A stretch of 5,278 nt of DNA, taken from assembly GCA_003454135.1 (NCBI GenBank), contig DMKW01000215.1, positions 1,190-6,467 on the forward strand, given 5' to 3'. Source of the stretch: Microbacteriaceae bacterium (GTDB lineage Bacteria > Actinomycetota > Actinomycetes > Actinomycetales > Microbacteriaceae). How positions within the stretch are numbered: position 1 is the first letter of the stretch; the number at the start of each line of letters is the position of its first letter. A model generated the notes under the pieces. That model was not told where the DNA came from, searched no databases, and saw only the letters and a program-made list of their open reading frames with translations. A program made the translations under genes and the position numbers. Below are positions 1-5,264 of this stretch, in pieces.

Positions 1-1586
1 AGCGCCGTCTGCTGGCGCAGCGCGCTCGCGAACCCGACCGGGCCGAGTTCGAGCAGGCGCTGGCGCGATCCGGCCGGAGCCGGAGACGCGAGGTCGATGG
101 GCGGCAGCTTCGCCGACGGGGTGATGATGCCGTTGCCGTCGCCGTTCGGGTGGTTGACCGTGACATCCGCGAGCCAGTTGAGGATCTTGGTGCCGCGGTC
201 CTTCGACTGGTGGGTGAGGAAGAGTTCCGGCCGTTCCTCGATGAACGACGTGCTGAGGTCCCCGGCGACGAAGGACGGGTCGTCGAGTACGGCCTGAAGG
301 AACGGGATGTTGGTGGAGACGCCCCGGATGCGGAATTCGGCGAGTCCGCGCTTGGCCCGGCCGACGGCCGCCGCGAAGTCGCGACCGCGGCAGGTCATCT
401 TCACGAGCATCGAGTCGAAGTGCGGGCTGATCTGGGTGCCGGGGTCGATCGTGCCGCCGTCGAGGCGGATGCCGCCGCCGCCCGGCGAGCGGTAGGTCGT
501 GATCTTGCCGGTATCTGGGCGGAAGCCCGCGGCCGGATCTTCCGTAGTGATGCGGCACTGCAGTGCCGCGCCGCGCAGATGGATGTCGTCCTGGAGGAGG
601 CCGAGTTCCTTGAGGGACTGGCCGAAGGCGATCCGCATCTGGGACTGCACGAGGTCGACGTCGGTGACCTCCTCGGTCACCGTGTGCTCGACCTGGATGC
701 GGGGGTTCATTTCGATGAAGACATGCTGGCCCTTGCGCTCCCCCGCCGTGTCGAGCAGGAACTCGACCGTGCCGGCGTTCACGTAGCCGATCGACTTGGC
801 GAACGCGATGGCGTCGCGGTACATCGCCTGCCGCACGTTCTCGTCGAGGTTGGGGGCCGGCGCGATCTCGATCACCTTCTGGTGGCGACGCTGCACCGAG
901 CAGTCGCGCTCGAACAGGTGCACGGTCTCGCCGGTGGCGTCAGCGAGGATCTGCACCTCGATGTGGCGCGGACGAACCACCGCCTGTTCGAGAAACATCG
1001 TCGGGTCGCCGAAGGCGCTGTCCGCCTCGCGCATGGCCTCGAGGAGCGCGGCCTTGAGGTCCTGCTTGCGCTCGACCCGCCGCATCCCTCGACCGCCGCC
1101 GCCGGCGACGGCCTTCGCGAAGATGGGGAAGCCGATCGCGTCAGCGCCGGCGAGAAGTTCGTCGACGTCGCTCGACGCCGGGGTGGACTTGAGCACCGGA
1201 ACGCCGGCGGAAATCGCGTGCTCCTTGGCCGTGACCTTGTTGCCGGCCATCTCGAGCACGTGCTGGCCGGGGCCGATGAAGGTGATGCCTGCTGCGGCCG
1301 CAGCCTCTGCGAGCTCGGGGTTTTCGGAGAGGAACCCGTAGCCGGGGTAGATCGCGTCGGCTCCGCATTCCTTCGCCACGCGAATGATTTCCGAAACGTC
1401 GAGATAGGCGCGCACGGGATGCCCCGTCTGGCCGATCTGGTACGCCTCGTCCGCCTTCAGCCGATGCATCGAATTGCGATCCTCGTAGGGGAAAACCGCC
1501 ACCGTCTGGGCGCCGAGTTCATAGGCGGCACGGAACGCCCTGATCGCGATTTCGCCACGGTTGGCAACGAGGATCTTCTTGAACAT
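1..1586 (-). CDS. pyc: Pyruvate carboxylase, N-terminal part (528 codons; truncated by the window edge)
   Basis: This biotin enzyme makes oxaloacetate from pyruvate, bicarbonate and ATP in the cytoplasm, replenishing the TCA cycle. The protein begins MFKKILVANRGEIAIRAF, the standard start of a biotin carboxylase domain, which fills about residues 1-460. Visible are the ATP-grasp lysine K158, the glycine-rich loop GGGGRGM (162-168), the catalytic stretch EMNPRIQVEH (292-301, with E292, N294, R296 and E300) and R345 in ALQCRIT. From about residue 480 the sequence TPSAKLPPID leads into the carboxyltransferase domain. This linker separates pyruvate carboxylase from acetyl/propionyl-CoA carboxylase alpha chains, which continue to a BCCP domain instead. 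Full-length enzymes have about 1130 residues, so just over half, including the biotin lysine, lies outside the window. The ATG at 1586 has AGGA (1591-1594) four bases upstream. The gene is divergent from parA. No catalytic residue is missing in the visible part. Confidence 0.96.
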   Translation of the reverse strand, partial: MFKKILVANRGEIAIRAFRAAYELGAQTVAVFPYEDRNSMHRLKADEAYQIGQTGHPVRAYLDVSEIIRVAKECGADAIYPGYGFLSENPELAEAAAAAGITFIGPGQHVLEMAGNKVTAKEHAISAGVPVLKSTPASSDVDELLAGADAIGFPIFAKAVAGGGGRGMRRVERKQDLKAALLEAMREADSAFGDPTMFLEQAVVRPRHIEVQILADATGETVHLFERDCSVQRRHQKVIEIAPAPNLDENVRQAMYRDAIAFAKSIGYVNAGTVEFLLDTAGERKGQHVFIEMNPRIQVEHTVTEEVTDVDLVQSQMRIAFGQSLKELGLLQDDIHLRGAALQCRITTEDPAAGFRPDTGKITTYRSPGGGGIRLDGGTIDPGTQISPHFDSMLVKMTCRGRDFAAAVGRAKRGLAEFRIRGVSTNIPFLQAVLDDPSFVAGDLSTSFIEERPELFLTHQSKDRGTKILNWLADVTVNHPNGDGNGIITPSAKLPPIDLASPAPAGSRQRLLELGPVGFASALRQQTA

Positions 1587-1694
1587 CTGGTCCTTTCGGA
1601 ACACGGGTCAGCAGAATTTCAGGATCGCACGCAACCCGCCGTTACACTGCCACACCGCCACGCCAACATTTAGGTTCTTTAAGACTAGTGAAGG

Positions 1695-1700
1695 TATCGT
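1695..1700 (+). promoter_or_regulatory. Candidate -10 box for leaderless parA
   Basis: TATCGT fits the actinobacterial TANNNT -10 pattern and ends eight bases before the GTG at 1709, so transcription would begin about at 1707-1709. No convincing -35 hexamer is seen 16-18 bases upstream. A second TANNNT sequence, TAGGTT at 1671-1676, could drive a slightly longer transcript. No clear promoter for pyc could be picked on the other strand of this 122-base region. Confidence 0.3.
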
Positions 1701-1708
1701 CTCTACTT

Positions 1709-2515
1709 GTGCATGTACTCAGCGTCAGCTCCCTCAAGGGCGGGGTCGGCAAGACCACGGTGACGCTCGGACTCGCTTCCGCAGCGTTTTCGAAAGGTCT
1801 CCGAACCCTCGTCGTCGATCTCGACCCCCAATCCGATGTGTCGACCGGTATGGACATCAACGTCGCCGGCCACCTCAACGTGGCGGACGTACTCGCCTCC
1901 CCCAAGGAGAAGATCGTGCGCGCCGCGATCGCGCCGAGCGGATGGACCAAGGGTCGCCCGGGCAAGATCGATGTCATGATCGGCAGTCCGGCCGCAATCA
2001 ATTTCGACGGGCCGCACCCGAGCATCCGTGACATCTGGAAGCTCGAGGAGGCCCTCGCCAACGTCGAAGCCGACTACGACCTCGTACTCATCGACTGCGC
2101 GCCGTCGCTCAACGCGCTCACTCGCACCGCGTGGGCCGCGAGCGACCGCGTCACCGTCGTCACCGAACCCGGGCTCTTCTCCGTCGCAGCCGCCGACCGG
2201 GCGCTCCGCGCGATCGAGGAGATCCGCCGCGGCCTCTCCCCGCGCCTGCAGCCGCTCGGCATCATCGTCAACCGCGCCCGCGTGCAGTCGCTCGAACACC
2301 AGTTCCGCATCAAGGAACTGCGCGACATGTTCGGTCCCCTCGTGCTCAGCCCGCAACTGCCAGAGCGCACTTCGCTGCAACAGGCGCAGGGCGCGGCCAA
2401 GCCGCTGCACGTGTGGCCCGGCGAGAGCGCCCAGGAGATGGCGCACAACTTCGACCTGCTGCTCGACCGCGTGCTGCGCACGGCGAAGATCGGCGAATAC
2501 GCGGTCACCGCGTAA
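1709..2515 (+). CDS. ParA-family partitioning-type ATPase (Soj/MinD/ParA superfamily), no ParB partner in the window
   Basis: A 268-residue P-loop ATPase of the ParA/Soj type. Members bind ATP, dimerise and bind DNA non-specifically to move or position cargo. The deviant Walker A motif KGGVGKTT is at residues 10-17 (signature lysine K10, P-loop lysine K15), the Walker A' motif VVDLDPQSD at 35-43 (D39) and the Walker B motif LVLIDCAPS at 125-133 (D129). All residues needed for ATPase activity are present. There is no N-terminal helix-turn-helix, so it is the short chromosomal form. I chose the GTG at 1709, giving MHVLSVSSLKGGVGKTT, because it puts the P-loop at the usual distance from the N-terminus. 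An in-frame GTG at 1688 would add seven residues. Neither start has a good ribosome binding site, and 1709 fits a leaderless transcript. It is divergent from pyc and convergent with a MerR gene. No parB or parS-like site is visible, so the cargo is unknown. Confidence 0.93.
   Translation: MHVLSVSSLKGGVGKTTVTLGLASAAFSKGLRTLVVDLDPQSDVSTGMDINVAGHLNVADVLASPKEKIVRAAIAPSGWTKGRPGKIDVMIGSPAAINFDGPHPSIRDIWKLEEALANVEADYDLVLIDCAPSLNALTRTAWAASDRVTVVTEPGLFSVAAADRALRAIEEIRRGLSPRLQPLGIIVNRARVQSLEHQFRIKELRDMFGPLVLSPQLPERTSLQQAQGAAKPLHVWPGESAQEMAHNFDLLLDRVLRTAKIGEYAVTA
2498..2514. repeat. 17-bp perfect palindrome across the parA stop codon
   Basis: TACGCGGT-C-ACCGCGTA is a perfect inverted repeat with 8-base arms around one central base. 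Its last two bases are the first two of the parA stop codon (TAA, 2513-2515). As RNA it could form a 7-bp GC-rich hairpin with a TCA loop, possibly the first part of a terminator or an end-protecting structure. As DNA it could be a protein-binding site. It lies inside codons for YAVTA, so some of the symmetry may be chance. Confidence 0.5.
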
Positions 2516-2581
2516 CAGCTCGGCGCTCGCCCGCCGCATCCCGATCCTCGAGGCAAGGTCTCACCGAAGACGGGTCACAGC

Positions 2582-2636
2582 GTGCAATAGGGGTCAACAC
2601 GTCGGCCCCGATTGCCCGTGTTGGCCCCGATTGCAT
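2582..2636. terminator. Strong inverted repeat between convergent genes, probable (bidirectional) terminator
   Basis: The left arm (2582-2601) pairs with the right arm (2617-2636) over 20 positions, with one mismatch (A2589/G2629) and two G-T wobbles, around a 15-base loop. It lies between the convergent parA (ends 2515) and MerR gene (ends 2681), where a terminator is expected. Neither side has a long T-run, which is common for actinobacterial terminators. The loop carries a second copy of part of the right arm (see the direct repeat), so two alternative hairpins are possible. It could also be a copy of a dispersed intergenic repeat, which cannot be judged from one window. Apart from this repeat and the parA-end palindrome, I see nothing gene-like in 2516-2680. 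Confidence 0.6.
2604..2634. repeat. Tandem pair of a 12-bp motif, GGCCCCGATTGC, at 19-bp period
   Basis: GGCCCCGATTGC occurs at 2604-2615 and again at 2623-2634. The second copy is in the right arm of the inverted repeat and the first is in its loop. A near-complement, GCAATAGGGGTC, is at 2584-2595 and can pair with either copy. Pairing with the first copy gives a shorter hairpin with an 8-base loop. Pairing with the second gives the longer 20-bp stem. Confidence 0.75.
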
Positions 2637-2680
2637 TGTGCGGTGTCCCCTCGAGGACCCTCAGGGCGGGGCGAAAGCGC

Positions 2681-3229
2681 TTAGGACGCCTTAATGGAGC
2701 GGCGAGCGGCGAGCTCGTCCGTGACGTCGGGGCGCTCGGAGTCGAGCTCGACGAGGCTCGACTCGACCTCGCGCAGAACCTTGCCGACCGCGATGCCGAA
2801 GACGCCCTGGCCGCGGCTCACGAGGTCGATCACTTCGTCGTTCGACGTGCAGAGGTATACGCTCGCGCCGTCGCTCATGAGCGTCGTCTGGGCGAGGTCG
2901 TTCACGCCGGATTCGCGCAGCTGGTTGACGGCCGTGCGGATCTGCTGCAGCGATATCCCGGTGTCGAGCAGTCGCTTGACGAGCTTGAGCACGAGGATGT
3001 CGCGGAAGCCGTAGAGGCGCTGGGAGCCGGATCCGGCCGCGCCACGCACTGTCGGCTCGACGAGCTCGGTGCGAGCCCAGTAATCCAACTGGCGATAGCT
3101 GATGCCGGCCGCGCGGGCGGCGATCGCGCCGCGATAGCCGGCCGAATCATCGAGGTCGGGAAGCCCGTCGGTGAAGAGCAAACCGAGGTCGTAACGAGAG
3201 CCCTCGTTCCGGGTACTTGGCTCGTTCAT
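2681..3229 (-). CDS. MerR-family transcriptional regulator, Rv1830 (ResR)-like
   Basis: A 182-residue DNA-binding regulator. After a variable, acidic N-terminus, residues about 32-98 form a MerR-type winged helix-turn-helix: YRG, then AARAAGISYRQLDYWART (37-54) as the recognition region, and GAAGSGSQRLYGFRDILVLK (63-82) as the wing and following helix. The C-terminal part (LMSDGASVYLCTSNDEVIDLVSRGQGVFGIAV) is short and has no metal-binding cysteine cluster. This pattern matches my memory of M. tuberculosis Rv1830, a regulator linked to growth and division timing and to antibiotic tolerance; the same role here is inference. The ATG at 3229 is chosen over in-frame ATGs at 3256 and 3265 because GGAAGG (3242-3237) lies seven bases upstream of it and the others lack a properly spaced site. 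It is co-directional with ftsR but 172 bases away, so it may have its own promoter. It converges on parA. Confidence 0.93.
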   Translation of the reverse strand: MNEPSTRNEGSRYDLGLLFTDGLPDLDDSAGYRGAIAARAAGISYRQLDYWARTELVEPTVRGAAGSGSQRLYGFRDILVLKLVKRLLDTGISLQQIRTAVNQLRESGVNDLAQTTLMSDGASVYLCTSNDEVIDLVSRGQGVFGIAVGKVLREVESSLVELDSERPDVTDELAARRSIKAS

Positions 3230-3236
3230 CTGACTG

Positions 3237-3242
3237 CCTTCC
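3237..3242 (-). promoter_or_regulatory. Ribosome binding site fixing the start of the Rv1830-like MerR gene
   Basis: On the minus strand GGAAGG is followed by a seven-base spacer and the ATG at 3229. The upstream in-frame ATGs at 3265 and 3256 have no suitable site, so the 12-residue longer reading is unlikely. Confidence 0.7.
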
Positions 3243-3258
3243 GCCTTGTCGACCATCC

Positions 3259-3280
3259 TCAACATTCAAGGAGTGGTTGA
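3259..3280. promoter_or_regulatory. Interrupted dyad upstream of the MerR gene, possible operator
   Basis: TCAAC (3259-3263) and GTTGA (3276-3280) form an inverted repeat with a 12-base spacer, 30 bases upstream of the MerR start. MerR-family regulators often bind long interrupted dyads and control their own genes, so an autoregulatory operator is conceivable. The arms are only 5 bp and no -35/-10 pair is clearly arranged around them. Confidence 0.25.
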
Positions 3281-3302
3281 TACTTCTGTCTTGTTCCACG
3301 TT

Positions 3303-3312
3303 ACCGATCGGT
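3303..3312. promoter_or_regulatory. 10-bp perfect palindrome ACCGATCGGT in the ftsR-MerR gap
   Basis: ACCGATCGGT is a perfect palindrome. On the minus strand it directly precedes TAACGT (3303-3298, sharing base 3303), a TANNNT -10-like hexamer that would start transcription near 3291, about 62 bases before the MerR start. A regulator bound here would cover that promoter. No good -35 is visible. Confidence 0.25.
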
Positions 3313-3355
3313 TCACCCGGATCGGCGACATTGGCCAAGAACCTCATCGGCGTGT

Positions 3356-3380
3356 CGGTGCGGACCCACGGGTTACACCG
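3356..3380 (-). terminator. Weak stem-loop after ftsR, possible attenuator or terminator
   Basis: CGGTG (3356-3360) and CACCG (3376-3380) pair, and ACC/GGT pairs inside them, about 22 bases downstream of the ftsR stop on the minus strand. There is no T-run after it. It may reduce read-through from ftsR into the next MerR gene, but the stem is short. Confidence 0.25.
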
Positions 3381-3401
3381 CTGTTCCCGAGGAATTCCAG
3401 T

Positions 3402-4103
3402 TTAGGGGTCGAGCCGCGAGAGCGCTGAGCGAATAAGGCTGCTGCGCACAATCTCGAGCTGTCCGGCAATCTCACGCGCGAGTTCGCCCGCTTTGGCCCG
3501 GCTCGACGCGTCTTTCCGGCGTGCGACGGGGATGAGCGCGCTTTCGATGAGTCCGAGCTCGCGCTCGGCCGCCGCGCGAAAGCCGCGCAAGTGTCGCGGC
3601 TCGATTCCGGAACGTTGAAGTTCCACGAGCGAACGCAGAACGGCCAACGCCTCCTCGCCGTAGAGGTCGGTCGCCGCGATGAGCGACGACGACACCGCAT
3701 CGTTGAGAAGTTGGGGTGTGGCGCCGGCTTCGCGCACGAGCTCGTCACGCTGGAACCGCCTCTCCGTCGACAGGATGGACGGTGACGCGAACGTGGACCC
3801 TCCCGGCAACTCGGGTTCCCGGCCGGCATCCAGGTCGTCGAGGTAGCCCCTGATGACCTTGAGCGGCAGGTAATGGTCGCGCTGCATGGTGAGCACGAAA
3901 CGCAACCGGTCGAGATCGCTCGGGGAAAACTTGCGGTAACCGGACTCGGTGCGCGCGGGGCAGATCAGCTGCCGTTCCTCGAGAAACCGCAGCTTCGACG
4001 GTGTGAGGTCGGGAAATTCGACCGTGAGCCTCGCCAGAACCTGCCCGATGCTGAGAAGCGTCGGCGCCCCAGGCTCGCGAGCCTGGGCGGACGAACGGGC
4101 CAC
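3402..4103 (-). CDS. ftsR: FtsR-type MerR-family transcriptional regulator
   Basis: A 233-residue regulator. Residues 16-90 form the MerR-type winged helix: LLSIGQVLARL (16-26), FPDLTPSKLRFLEERQLICPA (30-50) and the wing TESGYRKFSPSDLDRLRFVL (52-71). These are followed by MQRDHYLPLKVIRGYLD (73-89), which is diagnostic of the actinobacterial Rv1828/FtsR family. The remaining 140 residues form a helical C-terminal domain typical in length for that family. In Corynebacterium glutamicum FtsR activates ftsZ, and Rv1828 is the mycobacterial counterpart; the same target here is inference. The start is GTG, overlapping the upstream FHA gene's stop as TAGTG (4105-4101). With no strong Shine-Dalgarno sequence of its own, it is probably translated by coupling. 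The position right after the GarA-like gene matches the known Rv1827-Rv1828 order and supports the call. Confidence 0.93.
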   Translation of the reverse strand: MARSSAQAREPGAPTLLSIGQVLARLTVEFPDLTPSKLRFLEERQLICPARTESGYRKFSPSDLDRLRFVLTMQRDHYLPLKVIRGYLDDLDAGREPELPGGSTFASPSILSTERRFQRDELVREAGATPQLLNDAVSSSLIAATDLYGEEALAVLRSLVELQRSGIEPRHLRGFRAAAERELGLIESALIPVARRKDASSRAKAGELAREIAGQLEIVRSSLIRSALSRLDP

Positions 4104-4579
4104 TACTTACTCGCCAGGTGCGCGAGATCCACTCGGGACGCGTAGAAGGTGAGGCGGAACTTGCCCACCTGCACCTCCGCCCCGTCGCTGAGAAGCGCCG
4201 TGTCGATACGCACGCCGTCGAAGTAGGTTCCGTTCAGGGATCCGAGATCCCTGATTTCGAACGTGGTCCCATGCCTCAAGAACTCGGTGTGCCGGCGCGA
4301 GACCGTCACATCGTCGAGAAAAATGTCTGCATTCGGATGGCGACCGGCGGTCGTCACATCCGAATCCAACAAAAAACGTGCCCCCACGTTCGGCCCCCGG
4401 CGAACTACCAACAGTGCTGAACCGGAGGGCAGGGCCGCAATGGCCTGCTGCTCTTCCGGTGAAACCGCTCCATCGAGCGCGGCAAGCTGCGCTTCGAAAT
4501 CACTGCTCAAATGGAGGGTTGTGTCGTCCTCGCGAGGCCGGTTCTCGTCATTGTGATCCTGGTTTTGCGAATCAACCAT
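4103..4579 (-). CDS. garA: GarA/OdhI-like FHA-domain protein
   Basis: A 158-residue cytoplasmic protein with a disordered, acidic N-terminus (1-50) and one FHA domain (about 54-147). The FHA phosphothreonine-binding residues are present: R80 in GRHP, S94 and R95-H97 in VSRRH, and N116 in GSLNGTY. The stretches PSGSALLVVRRGPNVGARFLL and ADIFLDDVTVSRRH closely match GarA as I remember it. GarA (mycobacteria) and OdhI (corynebacteria) inhibit 2-oxoglutarate dehydrogenase until Ser/Thr kinases phosphorylate a double threonine in an ETTS-type motif. The motif then binds the protein's own FHA domain and shuts it off. Here the equivalent is T20-T21 in DDTTLHL, so the switch appears to be kept with altered flanks. 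The ATG at 4579 has GGGAGGT (4591-4585) five bases upstream, the strongest ribosome binding site in the window. It follows the phosphatidyltransferase gene by 21 bases and overlaps ftsR by one base. Confidence 0.93.
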   Translation of the reverse strand: MVDSQNQDHNDENRPREDDTTLHLSSDFEAQLAALDGAVSPEEQQAIAALPSGSALLVVRRGPNVGARFLLDSDVTTAGRHPNADIFLDDVTVSRRHTEFLRHGTTFEIRDLGSLNGTYFDGVRIDTALLSDGAEVQVGKFRLTFYASRVDLAHLASK

Positions 4580-4600
4580 GTCGAACCTCCCTTGCTTTCC

Positions 4601-5194
4601 TTAGCGCCCAAGCGTATCGGATTCGGACTGCGCGTCTACCCGGGGAATTTTCACCAGACGCACAGTCTCACGCAGGTAGATCACACCGGCCCACCAGTAC
4701 AGGAAGGCGCCCCACAGCGCGAACGCCCACCCGATCGGGGCCGTGACCCACGCGGCGGCGGGGAACGCCTGGCCGACCATGAGGATCGGCAACGCGTAGA
4801 AGAGGCAGAACGTGGCGACCTTGCCGAGACGGTGCACGGGAAGCGGACCATAGCCGAAGTTCGCGAGGGTGATTCCGAGGGCCAGGAGCATCACGTCGCG
4901 ACCGACGATGATGGCCACGAGCCACCATGGGATTACCCCGCGAACGGCGAGGCCGATGAGCGCAGCGAAGATGAAGAGCCGATCCGCCGCCGGGTCGAGC
5001 AGCTGCCCGAGCCTGGACACCTGGTTGAGCCGCCGCGCGAGAATTCCGTCCAGGTAGTCGGTGACGCTCGAGACCACGAGCACCAGGAGGGCGAAACCGT
5101 CCTCCCCCAGCACGATCAGCACCAGAAAGACCGGCACGAGCAGCAGCCGGAGGAAGCTGAGAATGTTGGGAATAGTGAAAACTCGGGAACTCAC
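4601..5194 (-). CDS. CDP-alcohol phosphatidyltransferase (PgsA- or actinobacterial cardiolipin synthase-type)
   Basis: A 197-residue integral membrane enzyme that transfers a phosphatidyl group from CDP-diacylglycerol to an alcohol. The family signature is complete: D46-x2-D49-G50-x2-A53-R54, then G63-x3-D67-x3-D71, in TDYLDGILARR and GQLLDPAADR. Hydrophobic segments lie at about 8-30, 33-44, 73-84, 88-111, 126-144 and 152-174, the expected six. The acceptor cannot be fixed from sequence: glycerol-3-phosphate (phosphatidylglycerophosphate synthase) or phosphatidylglycerol (actinobacterial cardiolipin synthase) are the main options. The relative in the same context is M. tuberculosis Rv1822 (pgsA2). 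I chose the GTG at 5194 because AGGGGA (5205-5200) lies five bases before it and the protein then begins SSRVFTIPNILSFLRL. An in-frame GTG at 5218 would add eight residues, lacks a good site, and lies almost on the predicted transcription start. It is first in the string with garA and ftsR. Confidence 0.9.
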   Translation of the reverse strand: MSSRVFTIPNILSFLRLLLVPVFLVLIVLGEDGFALLVLVVSSVTDYLDGILARRLNQVSRLGQLLDPAADRLFIFAALIGLAVRGVIPWWLVAIIVGRDVMLLALGITLANFGYGPLPVHRLGKVATFCLFYALPILMVGQAFPAAAWVTAPIGWAFALWGAFLYWWAGVIYLRETVRLVKIPRVDAQSESDTLGR

Positions 5195-5199
5195 CGGGT

Positions 5200-5205
5200 T
5201 CCCCT
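5200..5205 (-). promoter_or_regulatory. Ribosome binding site favouring the GTG at 5194
   Basis: On the minus strand AGGGGA is followed by five bases and GTG (5194). The alternative GTG at 5218 has only a weak CGAG four bases before it. With transcription predicted to start near 5220, this gives a leader of about 25 bases. Confidence 0.5.
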
Positions 5206-5226
5206 GCTGTAGCTCCACAATGCTCG

Positions 5227-5255
5227 AGTCTAGCCATTGGCTGCCCCGGCGATAA
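5227..5255 (-). promoter_or_regulatory. Candidate promoter of the phosphatidyltransferase-garA-ftsR operon
   Basis: On the minus strand TTATCG (5255-5250, 3 of 6 matches to TTGACA) is separated by exactly 17 bases from TAGACT (5232-5227, a TANNNT -10 box). Transcription would start near 5220. The -35 hexamer overlaps the -10 box of the divergent candidate gene at 5265. Confidence 0.45.
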
Positions 5256-5258
5256 GAT
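5253..5258 (+). promoter_or_regulatory. Candidate -10 box for a leaderless divergent gene
   Basis: TAAGAT matches TANNNT and is followed by six bases and then ATG at 5265. If the hexamer is at -12 to -7, position +1 is the A of the ATG, the textbook layout of a leaderless actinobacterial transcript. No convincing -35 is present. Confidence 0.35.
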
Positions 5259-5264
5259 TCGAGG

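Noticed and set aside
150..1673. 507-codon plus-strand open frame opposite pyruvate carboxylase
   Set aside because: It is fully antisense to a clear pyc reading with intact catalytic motifs. Long antisense frames are a by-product of GC-rich codon use, and its protein is low-complexity, rich in R, A, E, D and L, with no recognisable domain.
1587..1708. Promoter for pyc in the divergent region
   Set aside because: Several TANNNT hexamers can be found on the minus strand (for example TAGTCT at 1689-1684), but none has a usable -35 or a clearly favoured distance, so no site is called.
1703..2539. 278-codon minus-strand open frame opposite parA
   Set aside because: It is antisense to a ParA with all Walker motifs, and the product has no recognisable family.
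2604..2634. Two spaced copies of GGCCCCGATTGC as a minimal CRISPR array
   Set aside because: The repeats are 12 bases with a 7-base spacer, there are only two, and no cas genes are present. The copies are explained by the inverted-repeat structure.
2546..2656. Two copies of CCTCGAGG (2546-2553 and 2649-2656) flanking the intergenic inverted repeat, considered as element boundaries
   Set aside because: An 8-base GC-rich palindrome occurring twice in 110 bases is weak. The flanking bases differ and there is no target-site duplication or other sign of insertion.
2612..3280. 222-codon plus-strand open frame opposite the Rv1830-like MerR gene
   Set aside because: It is a shadow of a clear MerR protein with a good ribosome binding site on the other strand.
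3147..3347. 66-codon minus-strand frame in the ftsR-MerR gap, considered as a remnant of the missing nuclease gene
   Set aside because: It overlaps the start of the MerR gene in another frame, has no good ribosome binding site, and shows no resemblance I recognise to the bifunctional nuclease family.
4511..5212. 233-codon plus-strand open frame opposite the phosphatidyltransferase
   Set aside because: Its product is highly charged and shapeless, as expected from the complement of a membrane protein. The minus strand carries the complete CDP-alcohol transferase signature.
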